From a virus: a stretch of DNA of 31,341 bases. Position numbers and translations under genes: made by a program. Of this stretch, positions 16,323-22,883 are shown piece after piece. The notes under the pieces were generated by a model. The model was given only the letters and a program-made list of their open reading frames with translations. It was not told the origin of the DNA and did not search any database. The stretch's first letter is position 1. Each line of letters begins with the position of its first letter. The stretch spans positions 1 through 31,341 of IMG/VR virus record IMGVR_UViG_3300036832_000607, one strand, 5' to 3'.

Positions 16323-17502
16323 GAAGACGTTCCGAGACACGTTCGTCGCTCTGAAGATCGCGATGCTGAGTCGAGGCGTCGCCGTCAGGACGGAGCGGTG
16401 GCAGGGGGTCCAGGCCAACCTGGACACGCGCGAGCTGCGGAACGTCAACTTCGAGATCGACCTCGGGGGGATAGAGGACCTCAACCACTGGCGCCAGGAC
16501 ATCCGCCCCAACCTGTCCTGGGCTGATGGACACTTCCTCGAGCGCGTCGGCGGGGTATGTCTTAATCCTGGAGAGGAGTGGAAACGGTGGCCGTGGGGAC
16601 AGAGTGCAAATAAGTTCCGCGGAACAGACGAACTTGGTCCCCGTTTCCCTCCTCAGGACTGGGCATATCTTGCTGGTATGATCGATGGGGAGGGCACAAT
16701 CTATTTTCAAAGGCACAAGTTACCATCCTTCCAGGGAGTTATTCGAATCTACCAGAAGAACCGATTTGTTCTTGACTATTTGCATAGTCTCTTTCGAGTT
16801 GGAGATGTCCATGAGGTCGGTGGTCAGCAACAAGTACTGAACGGGACAGAGTATAATGATGCGAGTCATCAGTGGGCCATCGGAGCTATTCTAGAGATTC
16901 GATGGATTTTATCTGGAGTTCTTCCATATCTTAAAGTAAAACAAGATGTGGCGAAATCTACTCTGATGGCGATTAATTCTTGTCTTCAATCGAAGAAGGA
17001 AACTGGGGTACCGATGAAGAAGGTGTGGGGCCAAGATTGGCCGGCCCGTTTTAATCACACCTACGCCGATCGTTTGTGGCCTAAGAGACTTGAGGGTGGT
17101 AATGAGTTTAGAGGTCAACACTGGACCTACGGGGACTTGAATAATCTTGTGGACCTCTTAGCGAAGGAACCATACACCCGTCAGGCGTGGATACCACTCT
17201 TCCATCCAGAAGACACTGGCCTCGGTGATGGCGGCAGGAAGATGTGTTCGCTGGGGTACCAGGTCATCGTCCGCGACGGCCGAGCGCACATCTGGTACCC
17301 GCTGCGATCCGTCGACCTGGTCAGGCACTTCTCTGACGACTGCTACCTGGCGGTCAGGATGCTGCTGTGGATCATCGACCGGTGCCGGGAGAGGAGTGAG
17401 GTCTGGTGCAGCATCACTCCTGGCAGTTATGCAATGCACTGCACGTCGCTGCACGTGTTCGAGACAGACCTGAAGGAGATAACTGATGACGATGTTCGAT
17501 GA
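16306..17502 (+). CDS. Thymidylate-synthase-like enzyme with in-frame LAGLIDADG insertion
   Basis: From ATG 16306 the product is 398 aa; the upstream extension overlaps another gene and is not used. The parent protein matches phage thymidylate-synthase-like enzymes: RPNLSWADGHFLERVGG at 67-83, PWGQSANKFR at 96-105, RFNHTYADRLWPKR at 248-261, YGDL near 275-278, TRQAWIPLFHPEDTG at 291-305, catalytic Cys314 in KMCSLGYQ, and RSVDLVRHFSDD at 334-345. Family members methylate or hydroxymethylate dUMP or dCMP. Residues about 114-247 are a single-motif LAGLIDADG domain with no Hint (intein) region. Base composition is A+T-rich across the insert and its flanks. With the dCMP deaminase and MazG-like genes downstream it forms a pyrimidine nucleotide module. 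Activity with the insert present is uncertain. Confidence 0.87.
   Translation: MYTSTEKTFRDTFVALKIAMLSRGVAVRTERWQGVQANLDTRELRNVNFEIDLGGIEDLNHWRQDIRPNLSWADGHFLERVGGVCLNPGEEWKRWPWGQSANKFRGTDELGPRFPPQDWAYLAGMIDGEGTIYFQRHKLPSFQGVIRIYQKNRFVLDYLHSLFRVGDVHEVGGQQQVLNGTEYNDASHQWAIGAILEIRWILSGVLPYLKVKQDVAKSTLMAINSCLQSKKETGVPMKKVWGQDWPARFNHTYADRLWPKRLEGGNEFRGQHWTYGDLNNLVDLLAKEPYTRQAWIPLFHPEDTGLGDGGRKMCSLGYQVIVRDGRAHIWYPLRSVDLVRHFSDDCYLAVRMLLWIIDRCRERSEVWCSITPGSYAMHCTSLHVFETDLKEITDDDVR
16640..17051 (+). mobile_element. In-frame LAGLIDADG homing-endonuclease insertion flanked by 7-bp repeats
   Basis: The 7-bp sequence CCCGTTT occurs at 16640-16646 and 17045-17051, exactly 405 bp (135 codons) apart. Removing one copy and the insert rejoins GPR-F to NHTYADRLWPK in frame. 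The insert encodes WAYLAGMIDGEGTIYF near residues 119-134 and LSGVLPYLKVKQDVAKSTL near 202-220, the two conserved blocks of single-motif LAGLIDADG enzymes, which act as homodimers. There is no Cys/Ser start, no block B TxxH and no terminal His-Asn, so it is not an intein; and too little non-coding sequence remains for a group I intron. Confidence 0.78.
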
Positions 17503-17881
17503 CGTCGGAGCGTTCCACAAGAAGTTCGGCCTCGACGTCTACCACGAAGACACTGACGCGCACTGGCTCAGCGACGAGCTGATGGAGTTCAGGCTCAAGT
17601 TCCTCGAGGAGGAGATGCGAGAGCTCCGGGAGGCCGTCGTGGCCAGGGACATGGTGAAGGTGGCCGACGCGCTCGGCGACATCGTCTGGGTCGCCCTCGG
17701 CCACGGTCACCTCATGAGCATACCGATGGACGGGGTGTGGGCCGAGATCAGGCGGGCGAACATGGCGAAGGTCCGGTCGGTCGGGGACGACGACCCTAGA
17801 TCCACTCGCGGGTCTCGCTTCGACGTCGTCAAGCCGCCCGGCTGGGTGCCGCCGGACATCGGGTGGATCTTGAAGAGATAG
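17486..17881 (+). CDS. MazG-like nucleotide pyrophosphohydrolase
   Basis: The 131-residue helical protein has the EExxEL and DxxGD order of the all-alpha NTP pyrophosphatases: FLEEEMRELREA at 39-50 and KVADALGDIVWVALG at 58-72, with acidic residues for metal binding. These enzymes hydrolyse nucleoside triphosphates to monophosphates, and phages use them to clear unwanted dNTPs or disturb alarmone signalling. The ATG overlaps the previous gene by 17 bp, linking it to the thymidylate-synthase-like enzyme. Assignment to the superfamily is good; the substrate is inferred. Confidence 0.85.
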   Translation: MTMFDDVGAFHKKFGLDVYHEDTDAHWLSDELMEFRLKFLEEEMRELREAVVARDMVKVADALGDIVWVALGHGHLMSIPMDGVWAEIRRANMAKVRSVGDDDPRSTRGSRFDVVKPPGWVPPDIGWILKR

Positions 17882-18006
17882 CTCAGGGGGGATTCAGTGA
17901 CGGCTAGTGAGGGAGTCGGACAGCGGAAGGCGGGATGCAGGACCCCTGGGCTACGGAGTTGTTTTCCTGTCACAATGCCGCCGACCCTCACACCACGGAG
18001 ACGCGA

Positions 18007-18456
18007 ATGACTGACTGGTTTCAGCGCTACATGAATCTCGCTCGGCACATCTCTACGTGGAGCAAAGATCCGAGCACTAAGGTTGGGGCGGTCATCGTCG
18101 GGCGGAACCGCCGGCACATCGCTGTCGGCTACAACGGGCCCCCGCCGGGCATCGAGGACACGCCTGGGCGGCTGAACGACCGAGAGCTCAAGTACCGGTA
18201 CACCCAGCACGCTGAGCGGTGCGCCCTCGACAACGCCTGGTTCGACACCGTGGGCAGCACCCTGATCGTGACGATGCACCCCTGCTGCGAGTGCGCCAAG
18301 TCGATCGTCGCTAAGGGGATCGTGACGGTGGTCTCTCCCGGCATCCCGGACAATCCCCGGTGGCACCAGGAGGCCACGTGGGGTGCCGGGATCTTGCATG
18401 AAGCGGGTGTCAATTTGGTATATATGGAGGGTGAGACTGATTACTCACTAACTTGA
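18007..18456 (+). CDS. dCMP deaminase
   Basis: Starts at ATG 18007, with GGAG 7 nt upstream; an in-frame ATG at 17935 has no support and would add residues outside the family. The 149-residue protein has the zinc-binding and catalytic HAE (His68, Glu70 in QHAERCALDNA) and PCCEC (92-96), plus the N-terminal SKDPSTKVGAVIV typical of deoxycytidylate deaminases. It turns dCMP into dUMP, feeding the thymidylate-synthase-like enzyme upstream. The 125 bp before it hold no gene or clear promoter. Confidence 0.93.
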   Translation: MTDWFQRYMNLARHISTWSKDPSTKVGAVIVGRNRRHIAVGYNGPPPGIEDTPGRLNDRELKYRYTQHAERCALDNAWFDTVGSTLIVTMHPCCECAKSIVAKGIVTVVSPGIPDNPRWHQEATWGAGILHEAGVNLVYMEGETDYSLT

Positions 18457-18517
18457 GGGACCCCGTCGTGGTACAACTTCTCTGCCGTAGATTAGCGCGG
18501 TATTTAGGAGGGGTCTT

Positions 18518-18706
18518 ATGTTAGAAGTGTGTGTATTATTGGCTCAGTGCTACCTCACCGATGTGAAGTTTACACCTCGCGAGGCAGCGATCCAGCGGTG
18601 CAACGCGCAATCCCGAGCGCTCCCCAAGGGGAAGTACTACGACTGGGACGGCGTGTGGAATATGCGGTACTCATCGTGCATGGCTGAGGCGGGTCAAGTT
18701 CCCTGA
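18518..18706 (+). CDS. Hypothetical small protein (62 aa)
   Basis: Good ribosome site GGAGGGG 6-8 nt before the ATG. The product begins with a hydrophobic stretch MLEVCVLLAQCYL, possibly a short signal or membrane anchor, and has four cysteines. C-terminus: WDGVWNMRYSSCMAEAGQVP. It is followed by a terminator, so it closes the modification block. Function unknown. Confidence 0.65.
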   Translation: MLEVCVLLAQCYLTDVKFTPREAAIQRCNAQSRALPKGKYYDWDGVWNMRYSSCMAEAGQVP

Positions 18707-18744
18707 CGCAGCGACCTGACGACATCAACTAGCTGCGCGCAGGC

Positions 18745-18783
18745 GGGGCGGTCTTATGATACAGGGCCGCCCCGAGATTTTTT
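18745..18783 (+). terminator. Intrinsic terminator after the modification block
   Basis: GGGGCGG (18745-18751) pairs with CCGCCCC (18767-18773), followed by a T-run at 18778-18783. The T-run runs directly into the upstream TGTATA element of the next promoter. Confidence 0.8.
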
Positions 18784-18821
18784 GTATAGGGGGTGTACAA
18801 ATCACGATCGTGGATTACAAT
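18783..18821 (+). promoter_or_regulatory. Promoter copy 1 of the 16-bp-spacer cassette
   Basis: -35 TGTACA at 18794-18799, 16-bp spacer, -10 TACAAT at 18816-18821. An upstream TGTATAGGGGG box starts 11 bp before the -35. It serves the gene at 18853. Confidence 0.72.
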
Positions 18822-18852
18822 ACACATGTCGATAACCGACATGGAGTTGATC

Positions 18853-19317
18853 ATGACAATGACACCAGACGAGTTCCGAAGGCTCGTCAACAACGACACT
18901 GTCCCGTGGTTCACGGAGCAGCTGACGACCGCACTGGAATCTGAAGAGTCAGAGCCTATAAACATGAAACAGTGGGCATCTGGTGAGGTTCCTATCCCCG
19001 ACACAGTTGCCGCCTTCATTCGTGGGATGTCGTTCGGGGTATTCTACTGCAACATGAGCGACGATGATACCTACCAACTGACTGAGGAAGGTCAAGACTC
19101 TGCAAAGCATCTAGTGATGACTAAAAAACCTGTCTACCATGGCGTTCATGGAACGTTTCTCGGTTTCGCTTCTAATGCTCTTGATGCGAAGGAACTTGTG
19201 ATCGCGGAAGAAGCAGAGACAATCAAGCTTATTGAAGCAAGCGATATCCCCTGGGAAGCGATAGTCACTGAGACTGAAGCTGACTTCCAGGCTAGTATCT
19301 TATGTCCTGGTGATTAG
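18853..19317 (+). CDS. Possible Cro/XRE-like regulator or hypothetical protein (154 aa)
   Basis: The ATG at 18853 follows GGAG at good distance and lies downstream of the promoter; the ATGs before it sit close to or within the promoter. The N-terminal part (TPDEFRRLVNNDTVPWFTEQ, MKQWASGEVPIPDTVAAFIRGM) resembles the end of an XRE helix-turn-helix, with the WASGEVPIP signature common in phage repressor-like proteins, though the first helices are weak. The C-terminus is an acidic region with no motif. It is a single-gene transcription unit between a promoter and a terminator, which fits a regulator, but this is inferred. Confidence 0.7.
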   Translation: MTMTPDEFRRLVNNDTVPWFTEQLTTALESEESEPINMKQWASGEVPIPDTVAAFIRGMSFGVFYCNMSDDDTYQLTEEGQDSAKHLVMTKKPVYHGVHGTFLGFASNALDAKELVIAEEAETIKLIEASDIPWEAIVTETEADFQASILCPGD

Positions 19318-19330
19318 GGTGTGACAAGAG

Positions 19331-19354
19331 AGGGGCTTCGGGGCCCCTTTTTTT
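19331..19354 (+). terminator. Intrinsic terminator
   Basis: AGGGGC and GCCCCT pair around a 6-nt loop (TTCGGG), followed by seven Ts at 19348-19354. The last T begins the TGTACAA element of the next promoter. Confidence 0.85.
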
Positions 19355-19419
19355 GTACAAGGGGATGAGACAAAAAAGATGTACAAGGGGATGTACAAAT
19401 CTTGAAGAACCCTTATATT
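19354..19419 (+). promoter_or_regulatory. Promoter copy 2 with duplicated upstream element
   Basis: -35 TGTACA at 19392-19397, 16-bp spacer, -10 TATATT at 19414-19419. The 14-bp TGTACAAGGGGATG occurs twice, at 19354-19367 and 19380-19393, 26 bp apart; the second copy runs into the -35. The leader CTTGTAACAAGG resembles that of copies 3 and 4. Confidence 0.73.
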
Positions 19420-19450
19420 GCTCTTGTAACAAGGAAAAGGAACTGACCCC

Positions 19451-19672
19451 ATGCGTCACCTCGATCTCTCTAAGAACCGCAGCTACGCTACTGAGAAGAA
19501 TGCCAAGCAGAAGCTCGAGAAATTCGCTGCCATGATCGGCGACGCCACTACGCTGATCGCCACTCAGGTCCAGGAGGACGGCACCATCCGCTTCGTCCCA
19601 GTCGTCATCCACCGCGAGGGCCAGTCCGTCCCCTTTGCCCTCGCTCACAACGGCATCACGATCATCAACTAA
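19451..19672 (+). CDS. Hypothetical small protein (73 aa)
   Basis: A small basic protein (MRHLDLSKNRSYATEKNAKQ) ending in a beta-rich segment (RFVPVVIHREGQSVPFALAH). AAGGAA precedes the ATG. It has its own promoter and is followed by a hairpin, so it is a single-gene unit. No family is recognised. Confidence 0.72.
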   Translation: MRHLDLSKNRSYATEKNAKQKLEKFAAMIGDATTLIATQVQEDGTIRFVPVVIHREGQSVPFALAHNGITIIN

Positions 19673-19692
19673 GGACCCCCGCGAGGGGGTTC
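19673..19692 (+). terminator. Hairpin, weak terminator candidate
   Basis: GGACCCCC pairs with GGGGGTTC (one wobble) around the loop GCGA, directly after the stop codon. There is no real T-run, so it could also stabilise the mRNA end. The following 90 bp show no promoter of the 16-bp type. Confidence 0.5.
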
Positions 19693-19784
19693 GACCAGCT
19701 GTCCCAAGCTCGGGACCAAATAGAACGCCTGCAGTGAGTCCGGCGAGACGGTGACGGCTGATCGAACCACCAAGGGAGACCACG

Positions 19785-19952
19785 ATGACCATCAAGGCCG
19801 AAGGATATGCCTACAATGCGCAAACGCGCGATTGGACCGAACGCGTCGAGTATGTCGCGCGTGACCGCATCGAAGCCCAGCGCTGGGTCAACTTCAACCG
19901 CGATTGGATGAAGCGCCTTAGCATCATCGAGAGTGACGGAGCAAACCAATGA
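19785..19952 (+). CDS. Hypothetical small protein (55 aa)
   Basis: The ATG at 19785 follows AAGGGAG; the frame runs to TGA at 19952 and overlaps the next gene by 4 bp (ATGA). The product begins MTIKAEGYAYNAQTRDWTER and is basic and aromatic-rich. It uses CGC for arginine heavily, unlike the AGG and CGA mixture of neighbouring genes, which suggests separate origin. It forms a two-gene cassette with its neighbour between two hairpins. Function unknown. Confidence 0.62.
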   Translation: MTIKAEGYAYNAQTRDWTERVEYVARDRIEAQRWVNFNRDWMKRLSIIESDGANQ

Positions 19953-20131
19953 CCACGATGAACCAACGCGAGGCCGAGTTGCTCGCCGCTGGCAACCGCA
20001 ACTGGACCGCCCGCAAGGTGCGAGGCCGCTGGGTCGTGTGGGACGCCGTGTCCGACCACGCCGTCGAGTTCGACGCCGACACCCTGCGCGCCAACGCACA
20101 GGCCGACTGGGACCTTTCCCGCAGGCAGTAA
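19949..20131 (+). CDS. Hypothetical small protein (60 aa)
   Basis: Starts MTTMNQREAELLAAGNRNWT and contains WTARKVRGRWVVWDAV, a short beta pattern. GGAG lies upstream of the ATG, which overlaps the previous stop. Codon use matches its partner, not the rest of the region. A strong terminator follows, so the pair is a compact accessory (moron-like) unit. No family is recognised. Confidence 0.68.
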   Translation: MTTMNQREAELLAAGNRNWTARKVRGRWVVWDAVSDHAVEFDADTLRANAQADWDLSRRQ

Positions 20132-20154
20132 CCGCGCCCCGGTGCCTGCGGGCC

Positions 20155-20199
20155 GCCCCCGGATCTGTCCTTCCCTAGCAGATCCGGGGGCACTTTTTT
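20155..20199 (+). terminator. Strong intrinsic terminator
   Basis: A perfect 13-bp stem (20155-20167 with 20179-20191) around an 11-nt loop is followed by AC and six Ts at 20194-20199. It closes the two-gene cassette and abuts the next promoter. Confidence 0.92.
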
Positions 20200-20238
20200 G
20201 TATTAGGGGGTATACAAAATCTTGGAATGCATTACATT
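20199..20238 (+). promoter_or_regulatory. Promoter copy 3 of the 16-bp-spacer cassette
   Basis: -35 TATACA at 20211-20216, 16-bp spacer, -10 TACATT at 20233-20238, with a TGTATTAGGGGG box upstream. The leader CTTGTAACCAACCAGGA is shared with copy 4. The ATG at 20267 lies 28 nt after the -10. Confidence 0.75.
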
Positions 20239-20266
20239 GCTCTTGTAACCAACCAGGAGAACTACC

Positions 20267-20761
20267 ATGCACACCCTGACTGACCTCTTCGCTCACCTCG
20301 ACCAGGACCCTCGCGACGGGGAGGAAGCTCCTCGACAGGAGTTCAAGACGGCCGAGGCCGCCAGGCGCTTCATCTTCGGTGGCAAAGCCAAGGTCACCGT
20401 CCGATCCAAGAAGACGGGTACGCGGTTCACCTTCCGCATCCAGGCGAAGGACGACGGCAAGATCTTCTTCGTGTCGCTCCTGACCGGGTCGAACAACGAG
20501 GCCGACTACAGGTATATGGGCCACATCTTCAACGACGGCCACCACACGTACCGGCACGGCCGGAAGTCGAAGATCGACGAGAGTGCCCCCGGCGCCGTCG
20601 CCTTCAGGTGGGTGTACGCACAGATCCTGAAGGGTAACATGCCCGAGCAGCTCGAGGTATGGCACGAGGGCTCGTGTGGCCGCTGCGGCCGGACCCTGAC
20701 GGTCCCGGAGAGCATCGCTACCGGGTTCGGTCCCGAGTGCGCAGGGAAGGTAGGGTTATGA
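20267..20761 (+). CDS. DUF6011-type protein with C-terminal zinc-ribbon-like motif
   Basis: The 164-residue product ends in CGRCGRTLTVPESIATGFGP then EC, with Cys137, Cys140 and Cys158. This is the signature I know from phage proteins of the DUF6011 class, which likely binds zinc. The body contains a beta-rich nucleic-acid-binding-like region (AKVTVRSKKTGTRFTFRIQA) and TYRHGRKSKIDESAPGAVAF. The function is unknown. It overlaps the following gene by 4 bp and has its own promoter. Confidence 0.85.
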   Translation: MHTLTDLFAHLDQDPRDGEEAPRQEFKTAEAARRFIFGGKAKVTVRSKKTGTRFTFRIQAKDDGKIFFVSLLTGSNNEADYRYMGHIFNDGHHTYRHGRKSKIDESAPGAVAFRWVYAQILKGNMPEQLEVWHEGSCGRCGRTLTVPESIATGFGPECAGKVGL

Positions 20762-20976
20762 TCACCATCGACCAGTGGCTCATCCTGACGGAAGAGGAGG
20801 CGGCCGCGTGGGTCGCCTCTCACGGCCGACCGATCTTCGCCGTCTACTTCGAGAGCGCGGCCGTGTACGACCAGTGGTGGATCGACCTCGGCGAGCGGAG
20901 CGAGGAGCTCGAGTGCCGATCCATGGTCCGTAATCCCGACGGCAGCATGAGCGCCGTCATCACTCTGAGAGAATAA
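20758..20976 (+). CDS. Hypothetical small acidic protein (72 aa)
   Basis: ATG 20758 overlaps the previous stop (ATGA), preceded by AGGTAGGG. The longer frame from 20659 would overlap the DUF6011 gene and is not needed. The product (MITIDQWLILTEEEAAAWVA ... MSAVITLRE) is acidic and aromatic-rich. No family is recognised. Confidence 0.72.
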   Translation: MITIDQWLILTEEEAAAWVASHGRPIFAVYFESAAVYDQWWIDLGERSEELECRSMVRNPDGSMSAVITLRE

Positions 20977-20982
20977 TTTTTT

Positions 20983-21022
20983 TGCACAAAGTGATTTACA
21001 AATCTTAGCAAGTCATTACACT
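20983..21022 (+). promoter_or_regulatory. Promoter copy 4 of the 16-bp-spacer cassette
   Basis: -35 TTTACA at 20995-21000, 16-bp spacer, -10 TACACT at 21017-21022. The upstream box is the most degenerate (TGCACAAAGTG). A T-run precedes it, but the hairpin before that is weak. The leader CTTGTAACCAACCAGGA matches copy 3. Confidence 0.72.
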
Positions 21023-21056
21023 CTCCCTTGTAACCAACCAGGAAAGGCTGAATCTC

Positions 21057-22142
21057 ATGAAATCCGGTAAGACAGTCACTGATCTCGTCAAGGAGATCCA
21101 TCGCCGAGCCAACGCGAAGCTCGACCTCGTCGCCAGCACCAAGGACATGCGCATGTCGCCTGACCTGCGGCTTCACGTCGGCGACGACTACGACTTCGAC
21201 GTCAACTCGGTCGCTCACGGCCAGATCGGCGCCTACACGGGCATCCCCGCAGCGTACTACGACAAGATGCGCACCGAGGCCCCTGAGCTGCTCGCTAACA
21301 ACGTCAACGAGTGGTTCAAGAAGTACCCGGCGCCGCGGATGACTCGCACGCTCGACCGCACGAGCAGGGCCTTCCTCTCGGACATGTTCTCCCCCGACAT
21401 GGAGAACGAGGACCTGGCCGAAGCGGTCTTGCCCGTCATCCACGACCTCGGCCTGGACGTGATGAGCTGCGACGTCACCGACAAGAAGCTCTACATCAAG
21501 GCCGTGGACCCCAGGGTGACCAGGGAGCTCACCAAGCACGGCGCGCGGTTCGGCGACGGCGGCCACACGATCGTCCGCGTCGTCTCCCCCGCGGTGACCA
21601 TCAGCAACTCCGAGGTCGGCCTCGGGTCGATGTCCGTCCGCGGCGGGATCTACGACGGCTTCTGCTCGAACCTTGCCTCGTTCGGTGAGCGGTCGATGCG
21701 GAAGGCGCACCTCGGTCAGCGCCACACCATCAACGAGGGCGAGCTCTACGCGATGCTCTCCGACAAGACCAAGCGGCTCGATCAGGCCGCGCTGTGGTCA
21801 AAGGTTCAGGACGTCGTCCGAGGGATCTTCGACCGGGTCCAGTTCGATGCCCTGGCCGACAAGATCGAGGGGACCCGCAGGGACCACATCGTCTCCGACG
21901 ACGTCGTCAAGGTCGTCAAGGTCGCTTCGGTGAAGTTCAACCTCAACGAGACCGAGGGCAAGTCAGTCCTGAAGCACCTGATCGAGGGCGGAGAGCTGTC
22001 GAGATTCGGTCTCTACAACGCGGTCACGCGGATGTCTCAGGACGTCGAGTCTTACGACCGAGCGACCGACCTCGAGCAAATCGGCGCCAAGGTCATCGAG
22101 CTGCCGAAGCAGGAGTGGAAGGAGATCGCCGAGGCGGCGTAA
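21057..22142 (+). CDS. DUF932 family phage/plasmid-like protein
   Basis: The 361-residue protein has the DUF932 pattern: IGAYTGIPAAYYDKMRTEAP, then LANNVNEWFKKY, then MTRTLDRTSRAFLSDMF, and later SEVGLGSMSVRGGIYDGFC. DUF932 proteins are common in phages and plasmids, are soluble, and have no settled function; roles in DNA processing have been suggested. It lies alone between a promoter and a terminator, so it is likely strongly expressed early. Length fits the family. Confidence 0.9.
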   Translation: MKSGKTVTDLVKEIHRRANAKLDLVASTKDMRMSPDLRLHVGDDYDFDVNSVAHGQIGAYTGIPAAYYDKMRTEAPELLANNVNEWFKKYPAPRMTRTLDRTSRAFLSDMFSPDMENEDLAEAVLPVIHDLGLDVMSCDVTDKKLYIKAVDPRVTRELTKHGARFGDGGHTIVRVVSPAVTISNSEVGLGSMSVRGGIYDGFCSNLASFGERSMRKAHLGQRHTINEGELYAMLSDKTKRLDQAALWSKVQDVVRGIFDRVQFDALADKIEGTRRDHIVSDDVVKVVKVASVKFNLNETEGKSVLKHLIEGGELSRFGLYNAVTRMSQDVESYDRATDLEQIGAKVIELPKQEWKEIAEAA

Positions 22143-22152
22143 CTTCATCGGG

Positions 22153-22178
22153 GGAGACCGCGAGGTCTCCTCTTTTTT
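22153..22178 (+). terminator. Intrinsic terminator
   Basis: GGAGACC (22153-22159) pairs with GGTCTCC (22164-22170) around the loop GCGA, followed by TC and six Ts at 22173-22178. The T-run joins the next promoter's TGTACAAGGGG. Confidence 0.88.
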
Positions 22179-22216
22179 GTACAAGGGGTTTACAGATCAC
22201 TCCGATCTATTACATT
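22178..22216 (+). promoter_or_regulatory. Promoter copy 5 of the 16-bp-spacer cassette
   Basis: -35 TTTACA at 22189-22194, 16-bp spacer, -10 TACATT at 22211-22216. The upstream TGTACAAGGGG box starts exactly 11 bp before the -35, as in copy 6. It drives the run of small genes starting at 22242. Confidence 0.77.
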
Positions 22217-22241
22217 GCAAGCATAGGGAAAGGAAGATCAC

Positions 22242-22385
22242 ATGACCGAAGACATGATCGAGACCGTCGCTGAGAAGGCGATGGACAGGCTCGACAGGCA
22301 GCTCCTCAGCGGCGACCTGACTCAGGCCGACTATGACCGGACCGTCAAGTCGCTAGACGACTGGGTGAGGTCGAGGCTCCGATGA
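22242..22385 (+). CDS. Small SHOCT-like protein (47 aa)
   Basis: ATG 22242, preceded by AAAGGAAG, to TGA 22385. The product MTEDMIETVAEKAMDRLDRQ continues LLSGDLTQADYDRTVKSLDDW. The pattern L-x-x-G-x-L-T-x-x-x-Y resembles the short C-terminal oligomerisation (SHOCT) motif. It is the first gene of an operon and overlaps the next by 4 bp. Function unknown. Confidence 0.65.
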   Translation: MTEDMIETVAEKAMDRLDRQLLSGDLTQADYDRTVKSLDDWVRSRLR

Positions 22386-22687
22386 GGTGGACCTTACTAG
22401 GCAAGAGGCACGTCAGCCATATCTCCCCCCTGTTCGCGATGCTGTCCGAGGACGACCCTCGGCCAGCGAGGGAGCAGCTCGATTCTCACTACAAGCACGG
22501 CGGGGGCTGGGTCCCGTTCGAGGGGTTCAGGCTGGGCAGCGACAACTCGCTGCTCTACCCTGGCGACCCGCCGATCCGCCCGGTCGCTCGAGCGAGGTTG
22601 CGCGACGAGGTGATCCTCGTCTACCTCCATGACTGGGTGGCGATCAAGCAGCCCAACGGCAGCTTCGAAGTCTGCAGGATGGACTGA
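22382..22687 (+). CDS. Hypothetical protein (101 aa)
   Basis: ATG overlaps the previous stop (ATGA). The middle of the product reads HGGGWVPFEGFRLGSDNSLLYPGDPPIRP, then a beta-rich end (DEVILVYLHDWVAIKQPNGS), suggesting a small beta domain. No motif or family is recognised. Operon packing supports it. Confidence 0.72.
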   Translation: MRWTLLGKRHVSHISPLFAMLSEDDPRPAREQLDSHYKHGGGWVPFEGFRLGSDNSLLYPGDPPIRPVARARLRDEVILVYLHDWVAIKQPNGSFEVCRMD

Positions 22688-22688
22688 C

Positions 22689-22883
22689 GTGGCCACAGGA
22701 TACGCGACTAGGGACGGCCGCCGGCGGATCGCTGTCACGATCCCAGAGGAGCTGTTCCAGAAGATCAACGGCCGAGCCAAGGAGCAGGGTGTGCCCTTCT
22801 CTACGGTGGCGGCAGATCTCCTAGCATGCGGGGAGCTCTGTATCTGGGAGATGGAGCGAGACGAGGAGCGGAAGGTGTCATGA
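22689..22883 (+). CDS. Ribbon-helix-helix protein (64 aa)
   Basis: Read from the GTG at 22689, one base after the previous stop; the frame is open further upstream but overlaps another gene. The pattern RRRIAVTIPEELFQKINGRA followed by KEQGVPFSTVAADLLACGEL is the CopG/Arc ribbon-helix-helix: a beta strand then two helices. Such proteins bind DNA as dimers and regulate transcription, so it may be a local repressor. It overlaps the next gene by 4 bp. Confidence 0.78.
   Translation: MATGYATRDGRRRIAVTIPEELFQKINGRAKEQGVPFSTVAADLLACGELCIWEMERDEERKVS

Noticed and set aside
16640-17051. Intein in the thymidylate-synthase-like gene
   Set aside because: The insert lacks the N-terminal Cys/Ser block, the TxxH block and the terminal His-Asn, and is too short to hold a Hint domain plus endonuclease.
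16640-17051. Group I intron
   Set aside because: The reading frame passes straight through and almost all of the insert is coding, so no space is left for the catalytic RNA core.
11015-18456. Restriction-modification system
   Set aside because: Two methyltransferases are present but no restriction nuclease is beside them; the HNH gene is of the homing type.
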